DNA of 15,153 bases, from positions 1-15,153 of the forward strand of contig CAYWAP010000041.1 in assembly GCA_964456525.1 (NCBI GenBank), in the 5' to 3' direction. Source of the DNA: Onthomonas sp964456525 (GTDB lineage: Bacteria > Bacillota > Clostridia > Oscillospirales > Oscillospiraceae). The notes beneath the pieces are model-generated. The model was not told where the DNA came from. It did not search any database and saw only the letters and a program-made list of their open reading frames with translations. Shown piece by piece: positions 1 to 7,262 of this stretch. Each line of letters starts with the position of its first letter. Position 1 is the first letter of the stretch. A program made the position numbers and the translations under genes.

Positions 1-556
1 TGTTGATCCGCTTACGCAGCTTGATGATCTCAGCGCGCATCTGGTTACGCAGCTTCGCGTCCAAGTTGGAGAGAGGCTCATCCATCAGGAAGACCTTGGG
101 GTCGCGAACCATGGCCCGGCCGATGGCGACACGCTGACGCTGGCCGCCGGACAGCGCCTTGGGCTTACGCTCCAGGTACTGAGTAATATCCAGAATCTCA
201 GCGACCTCACGAACCTTCTTGTCGATGACATCCTTGGGGGTCTTCTTCAGCTTCAGGGCGAAGGCCATGTTGTCATAGACGGACATATGAGGATACAGCG
301 CGTAGTTCTGGAAAACCATGGCGATATCGCGATCCTTGGGCGCGATGTCGTTGCACAGCTTGCCGTCGATGTACAGCTCGCCCTCCGTAATGTCCTCCAG
401 ACCGGCGACCATGCGCAGCGTCGTGGACTTACCGCAGCCAGAAGGGCCGACCAGGACGATAAATTCCTTGTCCGCAATGTGCAGGTTGACGTCGTGAACC
501 GCCGTCACCTTGTTGTCGTAAACCTTCTTCAGATTTTTCAGTAAAACTTCAGACAT
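1..556 (-). CDS. Sugar ABC transporter ATP-binding protein, MsmK/UgpC type (3' end cut by window edge)
   Basis: ATPase that drives a carbohydrate ABC importer at the inner face of the membrane; family members often serve several sugar importers. About 185 codons are visible, roughly half of the usual 360-380. Counting from ATG 556, Walker A GPSGCGKST is at residues 37-45, the Q-loop MVFQNYALYPHM is at 80-91, the signature LSGGQRQ is at 135-141 and Walker B FLMDEP is at 156-161, followed by the D-loop SNLD. The N-terminus MSEVLLKNLKKVYDNK is typical of the family. The C-terminal OB-fold domain lies outside the window. The ATG has no well-spaced Shine-Dalgarno; an in-frame TTG at 574 does, and would add six residues (MPELRN). 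The gene is divergent from lacZ, which suggests a role in oligosaccharide or galactoside uptake, but no permease or binding protein is visible. Confidence 0.93.
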   Translation of the reverse strand, partial: MSEVLLKNLKKVYDNKVTAVHDVNLHIADKEFIVLVGPSGCGKSTTLRMVAGLEDITEGELYIDGKLCNDIAPKDRDIAMVFQNYALYPHMSVYDNMAFALKLKKTPKDVIDKKVREVAEILDITQYLERKPKALSGGQRQRVAIGRAMVRDPKVFLMDEPLSNLDAKLRNQMRAEIIKLRKRIN

Positions 557-571
557 GTTTCTCAGCTCTGG

Positions 572-584
572 CAACGAAGCCTCC
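572..584 (-). promoter_or_regulatory. Shine-Dalgarno GGAGG with in-frame TTG, alternative start of the ABC ATPase
   Basis: On the minus strand GGAGG (584-580) is followed after 5 nt by TTG (574-572), in frame with the ABC ATPase ATG at 556. The same GGAGG is 23 nt from that ATG, which is too far for normal initiation. Either translation starts at TTG or the ATG depends on a weak site. The family alignment favours the ATG; the ribosome binding site favours the TTG. Confidence 0.45.
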
Positions 585-790
585 GCTATCGTTACCTCAC
601 GGCCACCCGTATAGGATGCGCCGCATTACGGCAGGTCTCCACACTGCCGCACCGTGAGCTCCACGGAATTAAATTCCTCCTTTTTGATTGTACGGCGCCT
701 GTTTTGCGTGGAGTGGACGCCGCCAAGAAATTATTTATATGCAGGGGCGCTGCCCCGACATACCAAGCGGAAAAGAGAAGGGACTTCTCT
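575..790 (-). other. Long 5' leader of the ABC ATPase gene
   Basis: From the predicted start site near 790 to the gene is over 200 nt. At its very 5' end is a 6-bp hairpin, GAGAAG/CTTCTC (775-789), followed by GGGGC/GCCCC (744-756). Near the middle is an unassigned strong Shine-Dalgarno AAGGAGG (682-676); 11 nt after it a GTG opens a 12-codon frame (664-626). A CGGCAG/CTGCCG stem spans 629-649. I do not recognise a named RNA family. The spacer 557-970 holds no convincing protein gene apart from this possible leader peptide. Confidence 0.35.
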
Positions 791-796
791 TTGTCC

Positions 797-825
797 ATTT
801 TAGCCGAACCTGTCCGCCCGGTCAA
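797..825 (-). promoter_or_regulatory. Promoter of the ABC ATPase gene
   Basis: Minus strand -35 TTGACC (825-820), 17-nt spacer, -10 TAAAAT (802-797). Both hexamers match the sigma-A consensus at 5 of 6 positions and the spacing is ideal. The predicted start is near 790. Confidence 0.6.
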
Positions 826-845
826 TTGGTGGTTCTGTCAAAATT

Positions 846-874
846 TGATGAAGTATTTTCGTCATCTTGACGAA
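846..874. promoter_or_regulatory. Operator-like array of three TGAYGAA half-sites between divergent promoters
   Basis: TTCGTCA (858-864) and TGACGAA (868-874) form a perfect 7-bp inverted repeat around a 3-bp centre. A third half-site, TGATGAA (846-852), is inverted to the middle one with one mismatch. The half-site centres are 12 and 10 bp apart, about one helix turn each. The array midpoint (860) is equidistant from the predicted starts of lacZ (about 930) and of the ABC ATPase (about 790), at -56 to -84 of both. That position suits an activator serving both genes. The regulator is unknown. Confidence 0.5.
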
Positions 875-894
875 CCGGCAATGCCAATCCTTCC

Positions 895-923
895 TTGTTC
901 CCCTGCTATGTTTGTGATAGAAT
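895..923 (+). promoter_or_regulatory. Promoter of lacZ
   Basis: -35 TTGTTC (895-900), 17-nt spacer, -10 TAGAAT (918-923) preceded by the extended TG motif (TGa). The -35 is weak at 3 of 6 positions, which fits dependence on an activator bound upstream. The predicted start near 930 leaves a leader of about 40 nt. Confidence 0.55.
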
Positions 924-970
924 GTATTTAGTGTAGTATTGTGCCATTTCTCAGTTAAAGGAGTCTTTGC

Positions 971-3900
971 ATGCCATTTTCATTTGATTCTCTAAAAGAC
1001 CCCGGCTATTACGCCGAAAACCGAGTCTCTGCCCACTCTGACCACCGCTACTACCCCTCTGAGGCGTCCCTGGAGGCAGGCGACAACCCGCTGGTGCAGT
1101 CGCTAAACGGCATCTGGAAATTCGCCTATGCCCAGGAGGAGAGGCAGGTTCCCGCCGGGTTTGAGGCGCTGGACTACGACTGCCACCGTTGGGGCGAGAT
1201 TCCGGTTCCCGCTCACATTCAGATGGAGGGATATGGTGTCCCCCAATATGTGAATGTGCAGTACCCCTGGGACGGGCTGGAAGAGGTTCTCATCGGGGAG
1301 ATTCCCACCAAGTTTAACCCGGTCGGTTGCTATGTCCGCTATTTCCGCCTGCCGGAATGCATGGAGGGCCGGCGTATACGGCTGTCCTTCCAGGGTGTGG
1401 AGAGCTGCGTCGCCGTGTGGCTGAACGGGCGGTACATCGGCTTTTCCGGCAACTCCTTTTCCCCCTGTGAGTTTGACTTGACCGACGCCATCGTCTCCGG
1501 GGAGAACAAGCTGGCCTGCCGCGTCTACAAGTGGTCTGCCGGGAGCTGGCTGGAGGATCAGGACTTTTACCGCTTCTCCGGCATTTACCGGGACGTCTAT
1601 CTGTATGCCCTGCCCAACGTTCACATGCAGGATCTGAAGGTGGAAACCTTCCTCAGCGAGGACTTCTCCAGCGCCCGCATCCAGCTGACCGGCTCCCTGC
1701 TGGCCAGCGGCCCCTGGCAAGTTCACCTCCAGCTGGACGGCGTCTCTTGCGGCAGTGTTTGCGGGGAGGACAACCGGTTTACCGCCTCCCTCTCCATCGC
1801 CAATCCGGTTCTTTGGAGCGCGGAGTCCCCCCACCTCTATCACCTGCTGCTGCGGGTATACAACGCCTCCGGCGAACTGCAGGAGATCATTCCCCAGCAG
1901 GTCGGCCTGCGCCGCTTTGAACTAAAGGACGGCCTGATGTGCATCAACGGCCAACGGATTGTTTTCCGGGGCGTCAACCGTCACGACTTCTCAGCCAACG
2001 CAGGCCGTGCGGTCACTGCGGAGGAAATCCGCCGGGATTTGCTGACCATGAAACGCAACAACATCAACGCCCTGCGCACCAGCCACTATCCAAACAGCTC
2101 CCTGGTCTATGACCTCTGCGATGAGCTGGGCCTGTACGTCATGGCCGAGAACAACATGGAGACCCACGGCACCTGGAATCAGATGGAACAGGGGGGGCAG
2201 TCCCCCGACTCGGCGCTCCCCGGCGACCACGCGGAATGGGAACCCATGCTGTTGGACCGAGTCAACTCCACCTATCAGACCTGCAAAAATCATCCCAGCG
2301 TGATCATCTGGTCCCTGGGGAACGAGAGCTTTGGGGGCAGCGTGATTGCCCACATGGCCCGCAGGTTCCGGGAGCTGGACGGCAGCCGGCTGATCCATTA
2401 CGAGGGCGTTTTCCACGACCGCCGCTACAGCGACGAGTCCTCGGATATGGAAAGCCAGATGTACTCCACCGTGGAGAACATCAAAGCCTTTCTGGCGGAG
2501 TACCGGAATAAACCCTTTATCTGCTGCGAGTACACACACGCCATGGGCAACTCCTGCGGCGGCATGAGCTTGTATACCGACCTGACCGAGGAGGAGCCAC
2601 TCTATCAGGGCGGGTTCATCTGGGACTACATCGACCAGGCCATCCGCTCCAAAGACCGCTACGGAAACCTCTGCTACTGTTACGGCGGGGATCTCGGCGA
2701 CCGGCCCACGGATTACGCCTTCTCCGGCAACGGCATCTGCACTTCCGATGGAGCGGAGAGCGTGAAAATGCCCGAGGTCAAGTACAACTACCAGCCCGTT
2801 TTCATCACCGTAGACAGGAACACGGCCAGGGTTCGGAACAACAACCTGTTCCTGAACACGAATGTCTACGACTGCCGCATCACCGTCCAGCGGGACGGCA
2901 AAACCGTCCGCACCGCCTCCACCGTGCTGGACGTGCCTCCCATGAGCCAATCCGAGATGGCGCTGCCCATCCCGGAGGAGCATCTGCCCGGAGAGTATGC
3001 CATCACCGTCTCCCTGCTCCAGCGTGAGGACACCCCCTGGGCGGAGCGGGGCTTTGAGGTCGCCTTTGGTCAGGGGATTTACACCATAGACGCCCCGGCC
3101 GCCCCCACCGGCAAGCCCTCCGAGGGCAAGCTGAACGTGGTTCACGGCTGGTATAACACCGGCGTCATCGGCGACAGCTTCCAGGTTCTCTTCTCCCATC
3201 AGGAGGGCGGTCTGGCCTCTTACCGGTACGGCGGCGTGGAGTTCCTGAAGTCCATCCCCATGCCCAACTTCTGGCGGCCCGTGGTGGACAACGATCTGGG
3301 CGGACAGGTGAATTTGAAGTGCGCCCAGTGGAAGGTGGGTTCCCAGTTCGTCACCTTCCGCCAATTTGGCAAGGGGTCCTGGAATGGCGCCTACACCCCC
3401 ACCGTTGTGGAGCAGGACAACACCGTCACCGTCACCTACACCTATCACATGCCCACCACCCCTGCCTCCCAGTGCCAGGTGGCCTACACCGTCCACTTTG
3501 ACGGCACGGTGGACTGCACCCTCCTGTATGACCCCGTGGAGGGACTGCCCCCCATGCCGGAGTTTGGCATGCTCTTTAAGATCGACGCCGACTACGACAC
3601 TCTGGAGTGGTACGGCATGGGTCCCGGCGAGAGCTATGCCGACCGGAACCACGGCGTTCGTCTGGGCATCTGGAAGAACAAGGTCATGGACAACTTCGCC
3701 AACCATCTGCGCCCCCAGGAATCCGGCAGCCACACCGGCGTCCGCTGGGCCAGGATCACCGACTATCGGGGCCGGGGCCTGATCTTCCAGGGCGAGCGCA
3801 TGACCTTCTCCGCCCTGCCCTGGACCCCCCATGAGATTGACTGCGCGCAGCATCCCTATGAGCTGCCCAACGTCCACTACACCGTGCTCCGCCCGGCCTT

Positions 3901-4033
3901 GGCGCAGATGGGCGTGGGCGGGGACGACACCTGGGGAAGCATTCCCCATCCCCAGTACTGGCTGAAAAACGACCAGCCCCTTCGCTTCACCTTCTCTTTC
4001 CGGGGCTGCGTCCGGGACAACAAGCCCTGGTAA
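971..4033 (+). CDS. lacZ: Beta-galactosidase, GH2 LacZ type
   Basis: Hydrolyses lactose and other beta-galactosides to release galactose; probably cytoplasmic, as no signal peptide is seen. Its 1020 residues match E. coli LacZ (1023). Domain order is complete: N-terminal sugar-binding jelly roll (about 45-215), Ig-like domain (to about 325), TIM barrel (about 327-615) with GVNRHDF at 334-340 and RTSHYP around H372, second Ig-like domain, and C-terminal beta-galactosidase small-chain domain with PNFWRPVVDND and GDDTWG. The acid/base is E452 in WSLGNESFG and the nucleophile is E520 in CCEYTHAMGNS. The start is fixed by AAAGGAG (957-963) 7 nt upstream of the ATG. The released galactose would feed galK and galT just downstream. 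An activity other than lactase, on related galactosides, cannot be excluded. Confidence 0.96.
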   Translation: MPFSFDSLKDPGYYAENRVSAHSDHRYYPSEASLEAGDNPLVQSLNGIWKFAYAQEERQVPAGFEALDYDCHRWGEIPVPAHIQMEGYGVPQYVNVQYPWDGLEEVLIGEIPTKFNPVGCYVRYFRLPECMEGRRIRLSFQGVESCVAVWLNGRYIGFSGNSFSPCEFDLTDAIVSGENKLACRVYKWSAGSWLEDQDFYRFSGIYRDVYLYALPNVHMQDLKVETFLSEDFSSARIQLTGSLLASGPWQVHLQLDGVSCGSVCGEDNRFTASLSIANPVLWSAESPHLYHLLLRVYNASGELQEIIPQQVGLRRFELKDGLMCINGQRIVFRGVNRHDFSANAGRAVTAEEIRRDLLTMKRNNINALRTSHYPNSSLVYDLCDELGLYVMAENNMETHGTWNQMEQGGQSPDSALPGDHAEWEPMLLDRVNSTYQTCKNHPSVIIWSLGNESFGGSVIAHMARRFRELDGSRLIHYEGVFHDRRYSDESSDMESQMYSTVENIKAFLAEYRNKPFICCEYTHAMGNSCGGMSLYTDLTEEEPLYQGGFIWDYIDQAIRSKDRYGNLCYCYGGDLGDRPTDYAFSGNGICTSDGAESVKMPEVKYNYQPVFITVDRNTARVRNNNLFLNTNVYDCRITVQRDGKTVRTASTVLDVPPMSQSEMALPIPEEHLPGEYAITVSLLQREDTPWAERGFEVAFGQGIYTIDAPAAPTGKPSEGKLNVVHGWYNTGVIGDSFQVLFSHQEGGLASYRYGGVEFLKSIPMPNFWRPVVDNDLGGQVNLKCAQWKVGSQFVTFRQFGKGSWNGAYTPTVVEQDNTVTVTYTYHMPTTPASQCQVAYTVHFDGTVDCTLLYDPVEGLPPMPEFGMLFKIDADYDTLEWYGMGPGESYADRNHGVRLGIWKNKVMDNFANHLRPQESGSHTGVRWARITDYRGRGLIFQGERMTFSALPWTPHEIDCAQHPYELPNVHYTVLRPALAQMGVGGDDTWGSIPHPQYWLKNDQPLRFTFSFRGCVRDNKPW

Positions 4034-4099
4034 GGGCATGTGCGCGGGCGCCATGGGGCAACGTCTCACACTTCACCATGCTGCCCTTGCAAAAACCCA

Positions 4100-4128
4100 T
4101 TGAAACAGTCATTTTTTCCTGATACAGT
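4100..4128 (+). promoter_or_regulatory. Promoter of galK-galT
   Basis: -35 TTGAAA (4100-4105), 17-nt spacer, extended -10 TGa-TACAGT (4123-4128). The start would be near 4135, giving a leader of about 150 nt that contains the structured element at 4152-4234. There is no convincing T-run terminator between lacZ and galK, only an interrupted AAGGGC/GCCCTT repeat (4032-4088), so read-through from lacZ is also possible. Confidence 0.5.
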
Positions 4129-4140
4129 ATTTTTCAGGAA
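4116..4140. promoter_or_regulatory. Inverted repeat centred on the galK -10, possible operator
   Basis: TTCCTGA (4116-4122) and TCAGGAA (4134-4140) are perfect 7-bp arms around an 11-bp centre, and the -10 hexamer (4123-4128) lies inside it. A T-run follows neither arm on either strand, so it is not a terminator. The position fits a repressor site that would block RNA polymerase. Confidence 0.35.
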
Positions 4141-4151
4141 GAAAGCTGCCC

Positions 4152-4234
4152 GGCCCTTGCTTGAACATTCGCAATGTGACCCGCGGCGGAAAAGGCCCGT
4201 CATTTGGACATGCTGACAGGTTTCAAGCAAGGCC
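4152..4234 (+). ncRNA. Structured leader element of galK (copy A of a two-copy RNA)
   Basis: Closed by an 11-bp P1, CCTTGCTTGAA (4155-4165) with TTCAAGCAAGG (4222-4232), extended past a bulged C by GG/CC (4152-4153/4233-4234). Inside are P2, CATT-cgc-AATG (4166-4176), and a third hairpin, GGCGG-aaaaggc-CCGTC (4185-4201), followed by ATTTGGACATG. It lies between the predicted start (about 4135) and the ribosome binding site at 4264-4272. The same layout and the same third hairpin recur upstream of glmS. It is not a named family that I recognise; a riboswitch or protein-binding leader is the best guess. Confidence 0.55.
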
Positions 4235-4283
4235 CCAAACAGATCAAAACAAAGGACCGAAATAAAAGGAGGACATAATTGAT

Positions 4284-5579
4284 ATGTTGTCTATCAAAGA
4301 CTTAAAGGCCAATCTGGCCGCCGGCGTCTATGACGAAAAATTGGCGCACCTGTACTGCCGCAAGGTTGACGACGTGCAAGCCTTCCGCGACCGCATCGCC
4401 CATGTGGCGGACGGCTATCAGAAGTGCTTCCAGAAGGACGACTCCGCCCAGGTGGCCATCTACTCCGCCCCCGGCCGCACCGAAATCGGCGGCAACCACA
4501 CCGACCACCAGCGCGGCAAGGTTCTCACCGGCTCTGTGGATCTGGACGCCCTGGCCTGCGCCGCTCCCAACGGCAGCTCTGTGGTCAATATCTACTCCGA
4601 GGGCTATGGCCTGATCTCCGTGGACACCCAGGATCTGGCCCCTGTCAAGAGCGAGGAGAACACCACTGCCTCCCTGATTCGGGGCATTTTGGCCAAGGTG
4701 TCCAGCATGGGATGGCCGGTTTCCGGTTTTGACGCCTATGTGATCTCTGACGTGCCCGGCGGCTCCGGCCTGTCCTCCTCCGCCTGTTTTGAGGTTCTGA
4801 TCGGCGTCGCCGTCAACGGCCTGTTCTGCAAGGGGGCCTTGGGTCTGGCGGAAATCGCCAAGATCGGTCAGTATGCCGAAAACGTCTACTTCGGCAAGCC
4901 CTCCGGCCTGCTGGACCAGATGGGCTGCGCCCTGGGCGGCATCATCACCATCGACTTCCAGGACAAGGATCACCCCATTTACCACGCCGTGGACTTCGAC
5001 TTCGCCGCCGCGGGCTATGCCCTGTGCATTGTGGACACCGGCGCGGATCATGCGGATCTGACCGGCGACTACGCCGCAGTTCCCGCCGAGATGCGCTCTG
5101 TGGCCGCCGCCATGGGCAAGGAAGTTCTGTGCGAGGTGAACGAGGACGACTTCTACGCCGCCGTCCCCACCCTGCGCAAGCAGCTGGGCGATCGGGCCGT
5201 CATGCGCGCCATTCACTACTTCACCGATTGCCACCGGGTTGAGCAGCAGGTGGAGGCACTGGAGAGCGGAGACTTTCCCAGATTCCTCCGGCTGGTCAGC
5301 TCCTCCGGTCACTCCTCTTATATGTATCTGCAAAACGTGGCCACTTACCGTGACCCCGCCGATCAGCCCGTCGCCCTGGCTCTGGCCATGGCCGGCCACT
5401 ATTTGAACGGCCAGGGCGCCCGCCGCGTCCACGGCGGCGGCTTTGCCGGCACCATTCAGGCCTACGTCCCCATGGATCTGCTGGAGAAATTCCAAACCGG
5501 CATGGACGCCCTGCTGGGCGAGGGCGCTTGCCGCGTGACTTACATCCGGCCCGTCGGCGGCTGCACGCTGGTGGATTGA
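4284..5579 (+). CDS. galK: Galactokinase
   Basis: Phosphorylates galactose with ATP to galactose-1-phosphate, the first committed Leloir step, in the cytoplasm. It belongs to the GHMP kinase family. Visible motifs are the galactokinase signature GRTEIGGNHTDHQ (64-76), the phosphate-binding loop PGGSGLSSSA (158-167), the catalytic aspartate D211 in GLLDQMG, and the third GHMP motif GARRVHGGGFAG (378-389). The 431 residues exceed the 380-390 of typical bacterial GalK, mainly through a longer N-terminus before the signature, as in other clostridial forms. The start ATG follows AAAAGGAGG (4264-4272) at 11 nt, rather far but with no better in-frame start. galT follows after 48 bp, probably in one operon. 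Its expression may be controlled by the structured leader upstream. Confidence 0.95.
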   Translation: MLSIKDLKANLAAGVYDEKLAHLYCRKVDDVQAFRDRIAHVADGYQKCFQKDDSAQVAIYSAPGRTEIGGNHTDHQRGKVLTGSVDLDALACAAPNGSSVVNIYSEGYGLISVDTQDLAPVKSEENTTASLIRGILAKVSSMGWPVSGFDAYVISDVPGGSGLSSSACFEVLIGVAVNGLFCKGALGLAEIAKIGQYAENVYFGKPSGLLDQMGCALGGIITIDFQDKDHPIYHAVDFDFAAAGYALCIVDTGADHADLTGDYAAVPAEMRSVAAAMGKEVLCEVNEDDFYAAVPTLRKQLGDRAVMRAIHYFTDCHRVEQQVEALESGDFPRFLRLVSSSGHSSYMYLQNVATYRDPADQPVALALAMAGHYLNGQGARRVHGGGFAGTIQAYVPMDLLEKFQTGMDALLGEGACRVTYIRPVGGCTLVD

Positions 5580-5627
5580 GGCCCGCTGCGCCTGACCAAA
5601 AAACCATTTTCGGAAGAAGGTATCGCT

Positions 5628-7121
5628 ATGGAACTGAACATCTCTCAACTGATTGAATATGCCGTTCAAAAGGGCTGGATCGCCGATGCCGACCGGCTCT
5701 GGGCGGCCAACCGCATTCTGGAGGCGCTGCACATGGACGGCTTTGGCGGTCTGGTGGAGGTGGATGAGCTGCCTCCCATTCAGGAAATCCTGAACGGCCT
5801 GTGTGATTACGCCTTCGAGCACGGCATTCTGGACGGCAACTCCGCCACCTATTATGACCTCTTTGACACCGCTCTGATCGGCCTGCTGACCCCCCGTCCC
5901 TCTGAGATCATCGCCAAATTCCAGAACCTCTATGAGACGGAAGGCCCCAAAGCCGCCACGGACTGGTACTATGGCTTCTCCGGCGACACCAACTATATCC
6001 GCCGCGACCGCATTGCCAAGGACATGAAGTGGACGGTGGACACGGAATACGGCACGCTGGACATCACCATCAACCTGTCCAAGCCGGAGAAGGACCCCAA
6101 GGCCATCGCCGCGGCGGGCAAGGCAAAGAGCACCGGCTATCCCAAGTGTCTGCTCTGCGCGGAAAACGAGGGCTACGCCGGCCATCTGAACCATCCCGCC
6201 CGCCAGAACCACCGCATTTTGCCCATCCGCCTGAACGGCGTCGATTTCTTCATGCAGTACAGCCCCTATGTCTACTATAACGAGCACTGCATTGTCCTGA
6301 ACCGCGAACACATCCCCATGCACATTGACGAGCAGGCCTTTGGCAACCTGCTGGACTTTACCACCGTGTTCCCCCATTACTTCATCGGCTCCAACGCCGA
6401 CCTGCCCATTGTGGGCGGCAGCGTGCTCAGCCATGACCACTATCAGGGCGGCAACTACACCTTCGCCATGGCAAGGGCTGAAATCGAGACGCCGGTCACG
6501 ATTCCCGGCTTTGAGGACGTGGAGGCCGGTATTGTCAAGTGGCCCATGTCCGTTATCCGGGTGCGGAGCACGGACAAGGCCCGGGTGATCGCCGCCGCCA
6601 CCCACATTTTGGACCGCTGGCGCAGCTATGACGACCCCGAAGCCTTTATTTTCCACGAAACCGATGGCGAGCTTCACTCCACCATCACCCCCATCGCCCG
6701 GCGCAAGGGGGATGCCTATGAGCTGGATCTGGTGCTGCGCAACAACATCACCACCGAGGAGTGCCCCCTGGGCGTGTTCCACCCCCACGCGGAGAAGCAC
6801 CACATCAAGAAGGAAAACATCGGCCTGATCGAGGTCATGGGGCTGGCTGTCCTGCCCGCCCGCCTGAAAACAGAGCTGGCCGAGCTGGAACGCGCCATCT
6901 CCACCGGCGAGGATCTGGAGTCCAACCCGCTGACGGCCTCCCATGCCGCCTGGGCCAAAGAGGTGCAGGCGCGCCATCCGGAGATGAACGACGCCAATCG
7001 GATGGACATTTTGAAGGAGGAAGTGGGCAAGGTGTTCTGCGCCGTCCTGGAGGACGCCGGCGTTTACAAGCGCACCCCCGAGGGCAAGGCCGCCTTTATG
7101 CGTTTCATCGAGGCTCTCTAA
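5628..7121 (+). CDS. galT: UDP-glucose--hexose-1-phosphate uridylyltransferase, class II
   Basis: Exchanges UMP between UDP-glucose and galactose-1-phosphate, giving UDP-galactose and glucose-1-phosphate. It is the Firmicute class II form (about 500 residues), not the shorter E. coli form. The 497 residues include the class II motif SHDHYQGG at 268-275, with the active-site histidines H269 and H271, preceded by DLPIVGGSVL. A KCLLCAENEGYAGH block around residue 170 and HFI-type segments agree with the family. The start is set by GAAGG (5616-5620), 7 nt before the ATG. The gene directly follows galK, so the two are co-transcribed. UDP-galactose must be recycled by a GalE encoded elsewhere, since no epimerase is in the window. 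Confidence 0.95.
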   Translation: MELNISQLIEYAVQKGWIADADRLWAANRILEALHMDGFGGLVEVDELPPIQEILNGLCDYAFEHGILDGNSATYYDLFDTALIGLLTPRPSEIIAKFQNLYETEGPKAATDWYYGFSGDTNYIRRDRIAKDMKWTVDTEYGTLDITINLSKPEKDPKAIAAAGKAKSTGYPKCLLCAENEGYAGHLNHPARQNHRILPIRLNGVDFFMQYSPYVYYNEHCIVLNREHIPMHIDEQAFGNLLDFTTVFPHYFIGSNADLPIVGGSVLSHDHYQGGNYTFAMARAEIETPVTIPGFEDVEAGIVKWPMSVIRVRSTDKARVIAAATHILDRWRSYDDPEAFIFHETDGELHSTITPIARRKGDAYELDLVLRNNITTEECPLGVFHPHAEKHHIKKENIGLIEVMGLAVLPARLKTELAELERAISTGEDLESNPLTASHAAWAKEVQARHPEMNDANRMDILKEEVGKVFCAVLEDAGVYKRTPEGKAAFMRFIEAL

Positions 7122-7123
7122 GG

Positions 7124-7154
7124 GGTTTCCGTTGCCTTTGCGACTGCGGAAACC
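7124..7154 (+). terminator. Weak hairpin after galT
   Basis: GGTTTCCG (7124-7131) pairs perfectly with CGGAAACC (7147-7154). The bases after it, atcatattt, are only partly T-rich, so termination would be weak. A second, longer hairpin follows at 7202-7236. Confidence 0.35.
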
Positions 7155-7172
7155 ATCATATTTCAATCTATG

Positions 7173-7201
7173 TTGACAAAAGTTTGACAATCCGGTAAGA
7201 T
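7173..7201 (+). promoter_or_regulatory. Promoter of the lipoprotein gene
   Basis: -35 TTGACA (7173-7178, consensus), 17-nt spacer, -10 TAAGAT (7196-7201). A second TTGACA lies at 7184-7189 but has no -10 at the right distance. The predicted start, near 7208, falls inside the 5' arm of the hairpin at 7202-7236. Confidence 0.55.
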
Positions 7202-7240
7202 AAATGATACCGTAGTGAATTTTTACGGTATCATTTTCTT
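7202..7240 (+). terminator. Perfect 13-bp hairpin with T-rich tail; terminator of galKT or operator of the lipoprotein gene
   Basis: AAATGATACCGTA (7202-7214) pairs without mismatch with TACGGTATCATTT (7224-7236) around a 9-nt loop and is followed by TTTT/CTT. A transcript from galT would form the whole stem. A transcript starting near 7208 would lack about half of the 5' arm, so the hairpin could stop read-through without stopping its own downstream promoter. As DNA it could equally be an operator just downstream of the -10. Confidence 0.5.
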
Positions 7241-7262
7241 TCATCAAATGGGAGGGCTGTTT

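Noticed and set aside
846..923. CcpA cre site upstream of lacZ
   Set aside because: No sequence fits the cre consensus TGWAANCGNTNWCA well. The palindrome there has a different centre and half-site.
592..931. Small open frames on both strands in the lacZ-ATPase spacer
   Set aside because: None has a ribosome binding site with a usual spacing and a plausible protein composition; they overlap both promoters and the operator array.
4032..4088. Terminator after lacZ
   Set aside because: AAGGGC/GCCCTT can pair over a distance but the stem is interrupted, the loop is long and no T-run follows.
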